Assembly: GCA_009778535.1 (NCBI GenBank)
Contig: WRJP01000102.1
Location: forward strand, 1 to 6,556
From: Propionibacteriaceae bacterium
GTDB lineage: Bacteria > Actinomycetota > Actinomycetes > Propionibacteriales > Propionibacteriaceae
DNA length: 6,556 nucleotides
Reading direction: 5' to 3'
Made by a program: the position numbers and the translations under genes. Positions 1 to 5,725 of this stretch are shown here, piece by piece. The notes beneath the pieces were generated by a model. It had not been told where the DNA came from and did no database searches. It saw only the letters and a program-made list of their open reading frames with translations. Position 1 is the stretch's first letter. Each line of letters opens with the position of its first letter.

Positions 1-3
1 TCA

Positions 4-25
4 CGGCATGCCGACCCAGCGCTGG
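4..25. repeat. Two adjacent 10-bp perfect palindromes upstream of rpmE
   Basis: CGGCATGCCG (4-13) and CCAGCGCTGG (16-25) are each perfectly self-complementary and are separated by two bases; ATTTT follows. They may be the end of an upstream gene, a short terminator, or an operator for rpmE. One frame through here stays open and stops at TAA 37-39, so this could be the 3' end of a preceding coding region; it is too short to identify. The palindromes are seen directly; any role is inference. Confidence 0.4.
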
Positions 26-30
26 ATTTT

Positions 31-36
31 AGGAGA
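31..36 (+). promoter_or_regulatory. Ribosome binding site of rpmE
   Basis: AGGAGA lies five bases before the ATG at 42, a near-consensus Shine-Dalgarno sequence. It fixes the rpmE start and fits a highly translated ribosomal protein gene. Confidence 0.8.
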
Positions 37-41
37 TAACG

Positions 42-260
42 ATGAAGCAAGGGATTCATCCCGACTATGTTGAGACTGCGGTGAGTTGCACCTGCGGTAA
101 CACATTCACTACGTACAGCACTGCAACTTCGGGCACTATTCATGCCGAAGTGTGCGCGGCTTGCCATCCTTTCTATACCGGTAAACAGAAGATTCTCGAC
201 ACCGGTGGCCGGGTTGCGCGATTTGAACGCCGCTATGCGAAGCAGGAAAAGAAAAAGTAG
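42..260 (+). CDS. rpmE: 50S ribosomal protein L31, zinc-binding type
   Basis: This encodes a 72-residue protein of the large ribosomal subunit, the usual length for bacterial L31. The N-terminus MKQGIHPDY is the family signature. Four cysteines form the zinc site: C16 and C18 (CTC) and C38 and C41 (CAAC). The gene is therefore the zinc-containing C+ form rather than the cysteine-free paralogue made under zinc starvation. The conserved HPFYTGKQ stretch is at 42-49, GGRV at 55-58, and the tail is lysine-rich, as expected for rRNA contact. A strong AGGAGA site precedes the ATG. The gene sits 73 bases before the favoured prfA start, an order common in actinobacteria, where rho often lies just upstream. 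A hairpin follows the stop codon. Identification is very secure. Confidence 0.97.
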   Translation: MKQGIHPDYVETAVSCTCGNTFTTYSTATSGTIHAEVCAACHPFYTGKQKILDTGGRVARFERRYAKQEKKK

Positions 261-273
261 TTCATGATTCACG

Positions 274-310
274 TCGGGATGCAGCCTTAAGCTGCTCCCG
301 ATGTTTGTGT
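274..310 (+). terminator. Terminator-like hairpin or attenuator between rpmE and prfA
   Basis: TCGGGA (274-279) plus GCAGC (281-285) pair with GCTGC (291-295) plus TCCCGA (296-301). This gives an 11-bp stem with one bulged T (280) and a five-base loop CTTAA. A T-rich run, TGTTTGTGT, follows at 302-310. The structure would end most rpmE transcripts and let a fraction read through into prfA, which would suit the much higher demand for L31 than for RF1. The T-run is interrupted, so termination may be partial. The last stem base is the A of an in-frame ATG (301), which argues against translation starting there. Confidence 0.6.
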
Positions 311-333
311 GCAAGAACAGATTGACGGCGAAA

Positions 334-1413
334 ATGTTTGAAGCAGCGCAAGGTTTGCGCGATGAGTTCGGTGACCTTGAAGCCAAAATGTCCGATCCGG
401 CGACCCACTCCGATCTTGCTCTTTCGCGTAAAGTCGGACGCAGATATGCCGAATTGACCCCGATAATCAAAGGTTTGGACGCGCACCGGATGCTTAGCGA
501 CGACTTGATAGCTGCTGGCGAATTGGCGTCGGAAGATGAATCCTTTGCGGCTGAAATGGTTTCTTTGCAGGAACAGTTAGCGCAGGTGACAGCCAAGCTG
601 ACCAAACTGCTTGCTCCCAGAGATCCTAACGATTCAGCTGATGCCATCATGGAGATTATGTCAGGAGCAGGGGGAGAAGAGTCCGCACTGTTTGCGGGCG
701 ATCTGTTCAAAATGTACCAAAAATTCGCTGAGACTCGCAGTTGGAAGCTTGAGGTTCTTGATGCTCAGCTAACCGATTTGGGCGGATACAAATCGGTGAC
801 AATCGCGGTAAAGGCTACCGGAAATCTGGACCCGGATAATGCGCCATATGGGGTGCTGAAATTTGAGGGCGGCGTACATCGAGTACAGCGGATTCCCGTC
901 ACGGAATCGTCTGGAAGAATCCATACTTCGGCTGCTGGAGTGTTGGTGATGCCCGAAGTTGAAGACGCTGAGGTCGAAATCGATGAGAACGATCTAAGGG
1001 TTGATGTCTATCGGGCTTCCGGACCTGGAGGGCAGGGTGTGAATACGACTGATTCTGCGGTAAGAATCACGCATTTGCCGTCTGGGATCGTGGTTTCGAG
1101 CCAGAATGAACGCTCTCAGCTTCAGAATAAAGAACAGGCCATGCGTGTGCTGCGGGCCAGACTGGTTGCCAAAGCTGAAGAAGAAGCTGCCAGTGCTGCT
1201 TCTGCGGCCAGGCGTTCCCAGGTACGAACCGTTGATCGTTCCGAACGGGTGCGCACCTACAACTTTCCGGAAAATCGGATCGCCGATCACCGCATCGGCT
1301 ACAAAGCTCACAACCTTGACCAGGTTCTTAATGGCGACCTCATGGCTGTCGTCGAGGCTCTCCAAGGCGCCGACCTTCAAGAACGCCTAGCTGCCAGCGG
1401 CACCGCTGAGTGA
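334..1413 (+). CDS. prfA: Peptide chain release factor 1 (RF1)
   Basis: RF1 recognises UAA and UAG in the ribosomal A site and triggers hydrolysis of peptidyl-tRNA. From ATG 334 the protein has 359 residues, against 360 in E. coli. An N-terminal helical domain is followed by the stop-codon reading motif PVT at 188-190 (in GGVHRVQRIPVTE), the RF1 form rather than the SPF of RF2. The catalytic GGQ is at 232-234 (SGPGGQGVNTTDS), and NFPENRIADHRIGYK lies near the C-terminus. An upstream in-frame ATG at 301 would add 11 residues (MFVCKNRLTAK), but it sits at the foot of the preceding hairpin and has no ribosome site. MFEAAQGL at 334 matches the usual start of homologues. TTG 322 is also possible. 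No strong Shine-Dalgarno sequence is visible for any of these starts, so the start is less certain than the identity. The usual neighbour prmC does not follow. Confidence 0.96.
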   Translation: MFEAAQGLRDEFGDLEAKMSDPATHSDLALSRKVGRRYAELTPIIKGLDAHRMLSDDLIAAGELASEDESFAAEMVSLQEQLAQVTAKLTKLLAPRDPNDSADAIMEIMSGAGGEESALFAGDLFKMYQKFAETRSWKLEVLDAQLTDLGGYKSVTIAVKATGNLDPDNAPYGVLKFEGGVHRVQRIPVTESSGRIHTSAAGVLVMPEVEDAEVEIDENDLRVDVYRASGPGGQGVNTTDSAVRITHLPSGIVVSSQNERSQLQNKEQAMRVLRARLVAKAEEEAASAASAARRSQVRTVDRSERVRTYNFPENRIADHRIGYKAHNLDQVLNGDLMAVVEALQGADLQERLAASGTAE

Positions 1414-1477
1414 GGGTTTCAGATAGCTAAGTAATAGCTGACAACCCCTCAATTTGTCGTCTGGTCGCGCTGCGACC
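1411..1477. terminator. Convergent-gap hairpins, probable bidirectional terminator
   Basis: The gap between prfA and larC holds two foldbacks. The first pairs TGAGGGTT (1411-1418, including the prfA stop) with AACCCCTCA (1443-1451, one extra C), with an inner AGCTA/TAGCT stem (1425-1429 and 1435-1439). On the plus strand it is followed by AATTTGT. The second is a perfect 6-bp stem, GGTCGC (1463-1468) and GCGACC (1472-1477), with loop GCT. Neither has a strong T-tract, so intrinsic termination is unproven. Their position between two converging genes makes a shared stop the likely role. The 9-mer GCTGACAAC occurs at 1437-1445 and again at 1484-1492. Confidence 0.5.
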
Positions 1478-1492
1478 TCGTGCGCTGACAAC

Positions 1493-2674
1493 TCACTTCA
1501 GTAGTTCTAGTGCCTCGGCTAGGGACATTTGGTTTTCGCGGGCGATTCTTGCGAGGTCTTCGTATTCTGGTTTTGATTTTTGGATGCCGAAACCGGACGA
1601 AGTCTTGACCTGGACTGTTCCCAGAGCGGTTTCTATAGCTGAGTATTGCTTTCGCAGCGCGTAGCGGCGGCTGGAATATTCTCTGACTCCAAGGGTCGAA
1701 GTGTGCTTGAAGATTAGTTCTAGCATTTTGTCTTTATCGGCTTTACGACACATGCAAGTGAAACCTACACCAACTCGTCCTTTTTTCATTCCAAGCGTCG
1801 TAGTGTAAACGTCCAATGCACCTTCATCGAATAACAGTTGTTGGGCAAACGCCACTGCCTCTGGTGTCATGTCATCCAGATTGCATACGAGCTCGACTAT
1901 TTCTTCAGATTTGTGTTCAGTTTCGCCAAGGTAGGCCCGCAGGCAGTTGGCTCTTTCAAAATCCTTCATTCCCATGCCGTAGCCGATTTTGGAAACCCGC
2001 ATTAGGGGCATTTTCTGAAAATCACTGGCAAAGAATTTCAACAGTGCGGCACCAGTTGGGGTGCAAATTTCGCCTACGACACCGTCGTCATAGATCGGGA
2101 CTGTGCGCAGCAAGTTGGCAGTCGCAGGAGCAGGGACAGGCAAAACGCCGTGCGCGCAATGAACATGCCCGCTGCCGACATTCACTGCTGAAGCAATGAT
2201 TTGGTCTGGGGCAAGCTCGGCTACCAACATGCAAACCCCAACAATGTCAGTAATCGCATCTAACTCGCCCACTTCATGAAAGTGAATTTGGCTCACAGGT
2301 ACACCGTGAATCTGACTTTCAGCCTCAGCAATGAGTCGATACACCGAAAGTGCATTGGCTTTGACTTCGGTGGCTAGCGCTAAAGTGTCAATGAGGTTTT
2401 CAATGTGATCGATTCGCCTGCCATGTGAGTCTTGCGGATTCGCGTGATGGTGATCGTGGTGTTCGCCTTCTTGATGATCACCGATTTTTACCGCGATGTG
2501 GGTTCCGGTAATGCCACATTTTGTGGCGGGTTCTGCACTGACCTGCACACCTGGAACCCCGACAGCATTTAGTCGATTCACAAAATCTGACGGGTTATCG
2601 TGCAACTCCAGCAAGGCAGCCATGAGCATGTCTCCGGCCGCACCCATTTTGCATTCCAAATAAATCGTTTTCAT
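1493..2674 (-). CDS. larC: Nickel insertion protein LarC (NPN cofactor synthase)
   Basis: LarC performs the last step of nickel-pincer nucleotide synthesis: CTP-dependent insertion of nickel into pyridinium-3,5-bisthiocarboxylic acid mononucleotide. The 393-residue protein has the family N-terminus with GAAGDM at 11-16, HFHEVGELDAITDIVG at 131-146, SGHVHCAHGVLPVPAPAT at 168-185, TPTGAALL at 205-212, and the C-terminal part with CNLDDMTPE at 264-272 and LGMKKGR at 294-300. A histidine-rich stretch at 67-90 (eight histidines, including EHHDHHH) is probably metal-binding. In Lactobacillus plantarum this protein comes from two frames, larC1 and larC2, joined by ribosomal frameshifting; here both halves lie in one uninterrupted frame. 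It is the last gene of the operon, one base after larB, with its own AAGGA site six bases before the ATG. Identity is secure; nickel rather than another metal is inferred from the family and neighbours. Confidence 0.95.
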   Translation of the reverse strand: MKTIYLECKMGAAGDMLMAALLELHDNPSDFVNRLNAVGVPGVQVSAEPATKCGITGTHIAVKIGDHQEGEHHDHHHANPQDSHGRRIDHIENLIDTLALATEVKANALSVYRLIAEAESQIHGVPVSQIHFHEVGELDAITDIVGVCMLVAELAPDQIIASAVNVGSGHVHCAHGVLPVPAPATANLLRTVPIYDDGVVGEICTPTGAALLKFFASDFQKMPLMRVSKIGYGMGMKDFERANCLRAYLGETEHKSEEIVELVCNLDDMTPEAVAFAQQLLFDEGALDVYTTTLGMKKGRVGVGFTCMCRKADKDKMLELIFKHTSTLGVREYSSRRYALRKQYSAIETALGTVQVKTSSGFGIQKSKPEYEDLARIARENQMSLAEALELLK

Positions 2675-2675
2675 G

Positions 2676-3428
2676 CTATGTCCTTTGATGGTTGATGATG
2701 CTTGCCAAATATCCGGCGCCGAATCCGTTATCGATGTTTACAACGCTTACACCGCTAGCACATGAATTGAGCATTGAAAGCAGGGCAGCCACTCCATTGA
2801 ATGAAGCGCCATACCCGATACTGGTGGGAACTCCTATTACCGGACAGTCGACTAATCCCCCGATGACACTAGTCAGTGCGCCTTCCATGCCGGCGATAGA
2901 AATAACTACTTGCGCATCCATGATGTCGTTTAGCCGCGATAGCAGCCGGTGCAATCCGGCGACTCCAACGTCATATAGGCGGGTAACAGAATTGCCGAGC
3001 ACCTCTGCGGTCAGGGCGGCTTCTTCAGCCACTGGCATGTCACTTGTGCCGCCGGTGGCGACGACTATGGTTCCAATCCCGTTGGGTTCGGGAATCTCGC
3101 CGATTATCCCAATACGAGCCAACCGGTGGTATTGCAGTTGAACACTTTGTTGCACTGCTTGCGCTGTAGCTTCGGAAAGCCTGGTTATCAGGATGGACTT
3201 TTGCCCTTTGTCGAGCATTGCGGTTGCTATTCCGGTGATCTGTTCGGGAGTTTTTCCCGCTCCATAGATGACTTCTGGGACGCCTTGTCGCAATTCGCGG
3301 TGGTGATCGAGTTTTGCGTATTCTAAATCTTCAAAGGGTTCGGTACATAGTTTCAACAGCGCGTCGTGGGGTGATATGACGCCTGCCTGTACCTTTTCCA
3401 AAATCTGTAATGTATCTGATTTGTTCAT
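2676..3428 (-). CDS. larB: LarB, pyridinium-3,5-biscarboxylic acid mononucleotide synthase
   Basis: LarB starts the cofactor pathway: it carboxylates the pyridinium ring of nicotinic acid adenine dinucleotide and hydrolyses the phosphoanhydride, giving pyridinium-3,5-biscarboxylic acid mononucleotide and AMP. The 250-residue protein has an N-terminal region with DHHRELRQGVPEVIYGAGKT (41-60), then a PurE-like (AIR carboxylase) domain with VATGGTSDMPVAEEAALTAE (123-142), RLYDVGVAGLHRLL (150-163), AGMEGALTSVIGGLVDCPVIGVPTS (179-203) and NSCASGVSVVNIDNGFGAGY (221-240). Cys223 of NSCASG corresponds to the catalytic cysteine that, in the characterised L. plantarum enzyme, bonds to the pyridinium ring; Glu182 of GMEGA is also conserved. 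All key residues appear intact. The start lies one base after the larE stop, and its GGAAGG ribosome site lies inside the last codons of larE, so the two are probably translated together. Confidence 0.95.
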   Translation of the reverse strand: MNKSDTLQILEKVQAGVISPHDALLKLCTEPFEDLEYAKLDHHRELRQGVPEVIYGAGKTPEQITGIATAMLDKGQKSILITRLSEATAQAVQQSVQLQYHRLARIGIIGEIPEPNGIGTIVVATGGTSDMPVAEEAALTAEVLGNSVTRLYDVGVAGLHRLLSRLNDIMDAQVVISIAGMEGALTSVIGGLVDCPVIGVPTSIGYGASFNGVAALLSMLNSCASGVSVVNIDNGFGAGYLASIINHQRT

Positions 3429-3429
3429 T

Positions 3430-4200
3430 TCATCTACCTTCCAAATCGAGCAGAATCGAAGAAAAATGTGGTTTTATTGCTGCTGCGATTTCTTTTCGCC
3501 CCGCTACCGCTTTTTCAATTTGAGCTTGCGGGAACTGTAACCTGGCGGCATCGTGGAACACCCGTACTCGAAAATCGCTATACCCGAGTTGAAACAGTGC
3601 ATCTTCTGCAACCTCAACGCGGGTCAACAGCTTCTGCGTAATGGGTACTCCGGTTTCGATGCGGGTCGCCAGGCACGCATATGCGGGTTTGTTCCAGGTA
3701 CTAAGTCCGGCGGCCTTTGACAGTTGGCGAACCTCCTCCTTGGTGATGCCGCAAACTCGCAGTGGGGAAGCGACGTCAAGTTGTGTCAATGCTGCCATTC
3801 CAGGACGATCAGCAACATCATCTGAAGCGTTGGTTCCGTCTATTACAGTACTGAATCCGTCGCTGGCTGCTTGTTTGCAGATCAATCCAAAAATGGCTGA
3901 CTTGCAGAAATAGCAACGATTTTCGGAGTTTTTTACTATGCAAGGATCGTCTAAAACACTATGTGTTAACACGGTGATTTCGGTTCCTAAATCTGCTGCT
4001 AACCGGTAGGCGTCCTGCAACTCGAATGCGGGCTGAAACTGGGTTTTCACATAATAGGCTTTGACTGTTGCGCCAGTGCGTAGCCCGGCATAGAGCAGAT
4101 ACGCCGAATCTACCCCGCCGGAGAATCCCAGCCCGAGAGTGGGATTGTCCTTGAAGTATGTTTCTAACTGCATTTCTTTTGCCGCCGTGTCCATCGTCAT
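3430..4200 (-). CDS. larE: LarE, ATP-dependent sulfur transferase of NPN synthesis
   Basis: LarE adenylates the two carboxylates of the LarB product and replaces an oxygen of each with sulfur, giving the bisthiocarboxylate that LarC metallates. The 256-residue protein belongs to the PP-loop ATP pyrophosphatase family: GFSGGVDSAYLL (25-36) is the pyrophosphate loop, ENRCYFCK (93-100) a conserved CxxC element, and DGTNASDD (121-128) a nucleotide-site motif. KPAYACLATR (171-180) carries Cys176, matching the sacrificial cysteine of L. plantarum LarE. No cysteine follows it, so this looks like the single-cysteine type that gives up its own sulfur rather than the iron-sulfur-cluster type. The ATG at 4200 overlaps the cbiO stop as ATGA. 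A second ATG at 4194 (254 residues) has better spacing from AAGGA, eight bases against two, and may be the real start. Confidence 0.95.
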   Translation of the reverse strand: MTMDTAAKEMQLETYFKDNPTLGLGFSGGVDSAYLLYAGLRTGATVKAYYVKTQFQPAFELQDAYRLAADLGTEITVLTHSVLDDPCIVKNSENRCYFCKSAIFGLICKQAASDGFSTVIDGTNASDDVADRPGMAALTQLDVASPLRVCGITKEEVRQLSKAAGLSTWNKPAYACLATRIETGVPITQKLLTRVEVAEDALFQLGYSDFRVRVFHDAARLQFPQAQIEKAVAGRKEIAAAIKPHFSSILLDLEGR

Positions 4201-4889
4201 AGTCCTTGACTTTGTAGGAATTCTTGGTTTTCAAGGAGGGAAAAATCGTCGTCAGCGGTTACGCGGCCATCTTTTAATACGATTACGCGATCACATACTT
4301 CGGCTGCAAACGCCATGTCGTGCGTTGCGATGATTTTTGGCTGTTTCATCTGTTTCAAGGCTGCTATTAAAGCTCTTTTTGCCTTTGGGTCAAGGAAGGC
4401 GGTCGGCTCGTCGAACAGCAGCAGGCACGGATTCGTGACCAGCACAGTCGCTATCGCAGCCATCCGTTTTTCACCGCCTGATAGTTTCAATGATGAACGA
4501 TTCTTGAGTTGGCTAATCTGCAAACTCGCTAGCGTTTCTTCGACTCGGCGTTTTGTTTCGACTTCGTCCAAACCAGCGTTGCGGCAGCCGAATGCAACAT
4601 CGTCATAGATAAGCGGCATGAATAACTGATCGTCGGGATTTTGAAACACAAATCCAGTTCTGCGGCGTAGTTCGTTCACAGTCGTTTTGTTTAGCAGCGT
4701 GCCGTCTATCTCAATCGTGCCGCTCTCAGGCTCCAGAATCCCAACGATAGCCAGCAGCAGTGAAGTCTTACCGGCTCCATTTTCACCAATGAGCGCAATA
4801 TTCTCAGCTTGACCCAGTGCGAAGCTGGCACGGTCTATAGCTTTGGTCTTGTCCGGATAGCTGAGCGTCACCTCGGAGAGTTTCAACAT
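4197..4889 (-). CDS. cbiO: Nickel/cobalt ECF transporter ATP-binding subunit (CbiO/LarO)
   Basis: This is the cytoplasmic ATPase of an energy-coupling-factor importer, powering metal uptake through CbiQ and the CbiM-type membrane component. The 230-residue protein contains all ABC ATPase motifs: Walker A GENGAGKT (35-42), Q-loop FVFQNPDDQLF (80-90, the wording typical of ECF ATPases), signature LSGGEKR (136-142), Walker B LLLFDEP (156-162), D-loop AFLD (164-167) and switch His190 (ATHD). The start is ATG 4889, which overlaps the cbiQ stop as TAATG and has GGGGAG eight bases upstream. The frame is open to an ATG at 4955, but those 22 extra residues are encoded within cbiQ and do not look like the family N-terminus. 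The sequence alone cannot tell nickel from cobalt; adjacent larE-larB-larC points to nickel. Confidence 0.94.
   Translation of the reverse strand: MLKLSEVTLSYPDKTKAIDRASFALGQAENIALIGENGAGKTSLLLAIVGILEPESGTIEIDGTLLNKTTVNELRRRTGFVFQNPDDQLFMPLIYDDVAFGCRNAGLDEVETKRRVEETLASLQISQLKNRSSLKLSGGEKRMAAIATVLVTNPCLLLFDEPTAFLDPKAKRALIAALKQMKQPKIIATHDMAFAAEVCDRVIVLKDGRVTADDDFSLLENQEFLQSQGL
4203..4207 (-). promoter_or_regulatory. Ribosome binding site of larE
   Basis: On the minus strand AAGGA lies two bases before ATG 4200 and eight before ATG 4194. The spacing favours the second ATG, making LarE two residues shorter. The site is inside the final codons of cbiO. Confidence 0.55.
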
Positions 4890-5689
4890 TACGCATACTC
4901 CCCGAAAGCACCCACCAATAGAGCATTTACATTCACGACCCGAAATCCGATGCATACCACAGTGACGGCAATGCCAAAGATGTAATCGCTGCGCTCAATC
5001 CGGCTACGACTGTATGCCATGGTACGTAGCGCGTAGCCTCTGCATTTCATGGCATTGTAAATACGATCTGCACGGTCAATGCTCCGCAGTAGAAGCTGCC
5101 CAACGACTGTGCCCATGTCGGCGATCTTGATCCCTTTTCTTTCGCTGCTGCGCAGCGAATATGCTGTGTAAATTGTGTGTGCTTCGTCGAACAGCACGCC
5201 AATGTAGCGGTAGGTCATTTCAAACATCACAGTAAAGATGTACGGGATTCGTAGGCGGCGCATTGCATTTGTCAGTTCTGCCAGCGGTGTCACAGACATT
5301 AGTATCAATATCGTCATTACGCATAAATAGCTTTTAAACACAATAGTCACCAAGGACAGTACGCCATTACTGATCACTATTGTGTTGATGACAAAGGCTG
5401 GTTCGGTGTCAAAGAATATGTTAGTAACCCCAGCAAATATGCAGAAGGGAAGTGCTACTAGAAATCTTTTCAGCAACAGTGTGTATGGTGTTTCCGACAG
5501 CGACATTATCACTGTCGGAAACAAGATATATGGAACTAATCGTCCAATATCATATCTGCTAAATGAAACAACCACGATGATGAAAACGACCGTCGTTAGC
5601 AGTTTTACACTCGGATGTAGTCTGTGGATAGCTGAAGCACCACTTGAGAGCTGCTCAAGTGTGTACAATTCCTGTATTTTCTGCTTCAT
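4889..5689 (-). CDS. cbiQ: Nickel/cobalt ECF transporter transmembrane subunit (CbiQ/LarQ)
   Basis: This is the T-component that joins the ATPase to the metal-binding membrane protein. The 266-residue protein starts with a soluble stretch containing LHPSVKLL (24-31), then shows hydrophobic segments at roughly 29-43, 50-63, 76-92, 105-132 and 235-262. The cytoplasmic coupling region before the last segment carries the conserved AYSLRS (176-181) and RSIDRADRIYNAMKCRGYAL (202-221), where the helices dock on the ATPase. Length and motifs fit CbiQ. The ATG at 5689 lacks a good Shine-Dalgarno sequence, and the frame closes at a TAA nine codons upstream, so the start is constrained. The gene is visibly more AT-rich than its neighbours (bases 5521-5580 contain 20 G+C of 60) and holds two unusual hairpins. 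The gap from cbiM is 36 bases, too short for a separate cbiN. Confidence 0.92.
   Translation of the reverse strand: MKQKIQELYTLEQLSSGASAIHRLHPSVKLLTTVVFIIVVVSFSRYDIGRLVPYILFPTVIMSLSETPYTLLLKRFLVALPFCIFAGVTNIFFDTEPAFVINTIVISNGVLSLVTIVFKSYLCVMTILILMSVTPLAELTNAMRRLRIPYIFTVMFEMTYRYIGVLFDEAHTIYTAYSLRSSERKGIKIADMGTVVGQLLLRSIDRADRIYNAMKCRGYALRTMAYSRSRIERSDYIFGIAVTVVCIGFRVVNVNALLVGAFGEYA
4898..4903 (-). promoter_or_regulatory. Ribosome binding site of cbiO
   Basis: Minus-strand GGGGAG lies eight bases before ATG 4889 and inside the last codons of cbiQ. It decides in favour of the 230-residue form over the longer frame beginning at 4955. Confidence 0.7.
5489..5523. repeat. Perfect 12-bp inverted repeat inside cbiQ
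   Basis: TGTTTCCGACAG (5489-5500) and CTGTCGGAAACA (5512-5523) are exact reverse complements around an 11-base centre. The arms fall in the codons for about residues 57-68 of CbiQ, so they are part of the coding frame. A stem this long is unusual inside an AT-rich membrane protein gene; it could fold in the mRNA or bind a dimeric protein. No function can be assigned from sequence. Confidence 0.75.
5641..5661. repeat. 8-bp hairpin near the 5' end of cbiQ
   Basis: CACTTGAG (5641-5648) and CTCAAGTG (5654-5661) are exact reverse complements around AGCTG. On the cbiQ mRNA the stem begins about 28 bases after the start codon, close enough to influence early translation. Chance is not excluded. Confidence 0.55.
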
Positions 5690-5725
5690 CGTGAATGTAA
5701 TCTCATTGAAGTATTAACAACGGCG

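Noticed and set aside
301..333. Use of ATG 301 as the prfA start (370-residue product)
   Set aside because: The ATG forms the foot of a strong hairpin, has no ribosome site, and adds 11 residues absent from typical RF1; 334 fits the family better. It is kept as an alternative.
994..1380. 128-residue minus-strand open frame opposite prfA
   Set aside because: It is the reverse strand of the conserved RF1 catalytic domain and has no independent coding evidence.
2692..3141. 149-residue plus-strand open frame opposite larB
   Set aside because: It is an antisense shadow of a highly conserved larB; the translation has no family resemblance.
4890..4955. Longer cbiO beginning at ATG 4955
   Set aside because: It would overlap cbiQ by 67 bases and add a cysteine-rich, non-homologous N-terminus; GGGGAG before ATG 4889 and the TAATG junction point to the shorter form.
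5690..5725. A separate cbiN/larN gene or internal promoter between cbiM and cbiQ
   Set aside because: Only 36 bases are available, no promoter pair is evident, and the PDGLE domain fused to CbiM fills the CbiN role.
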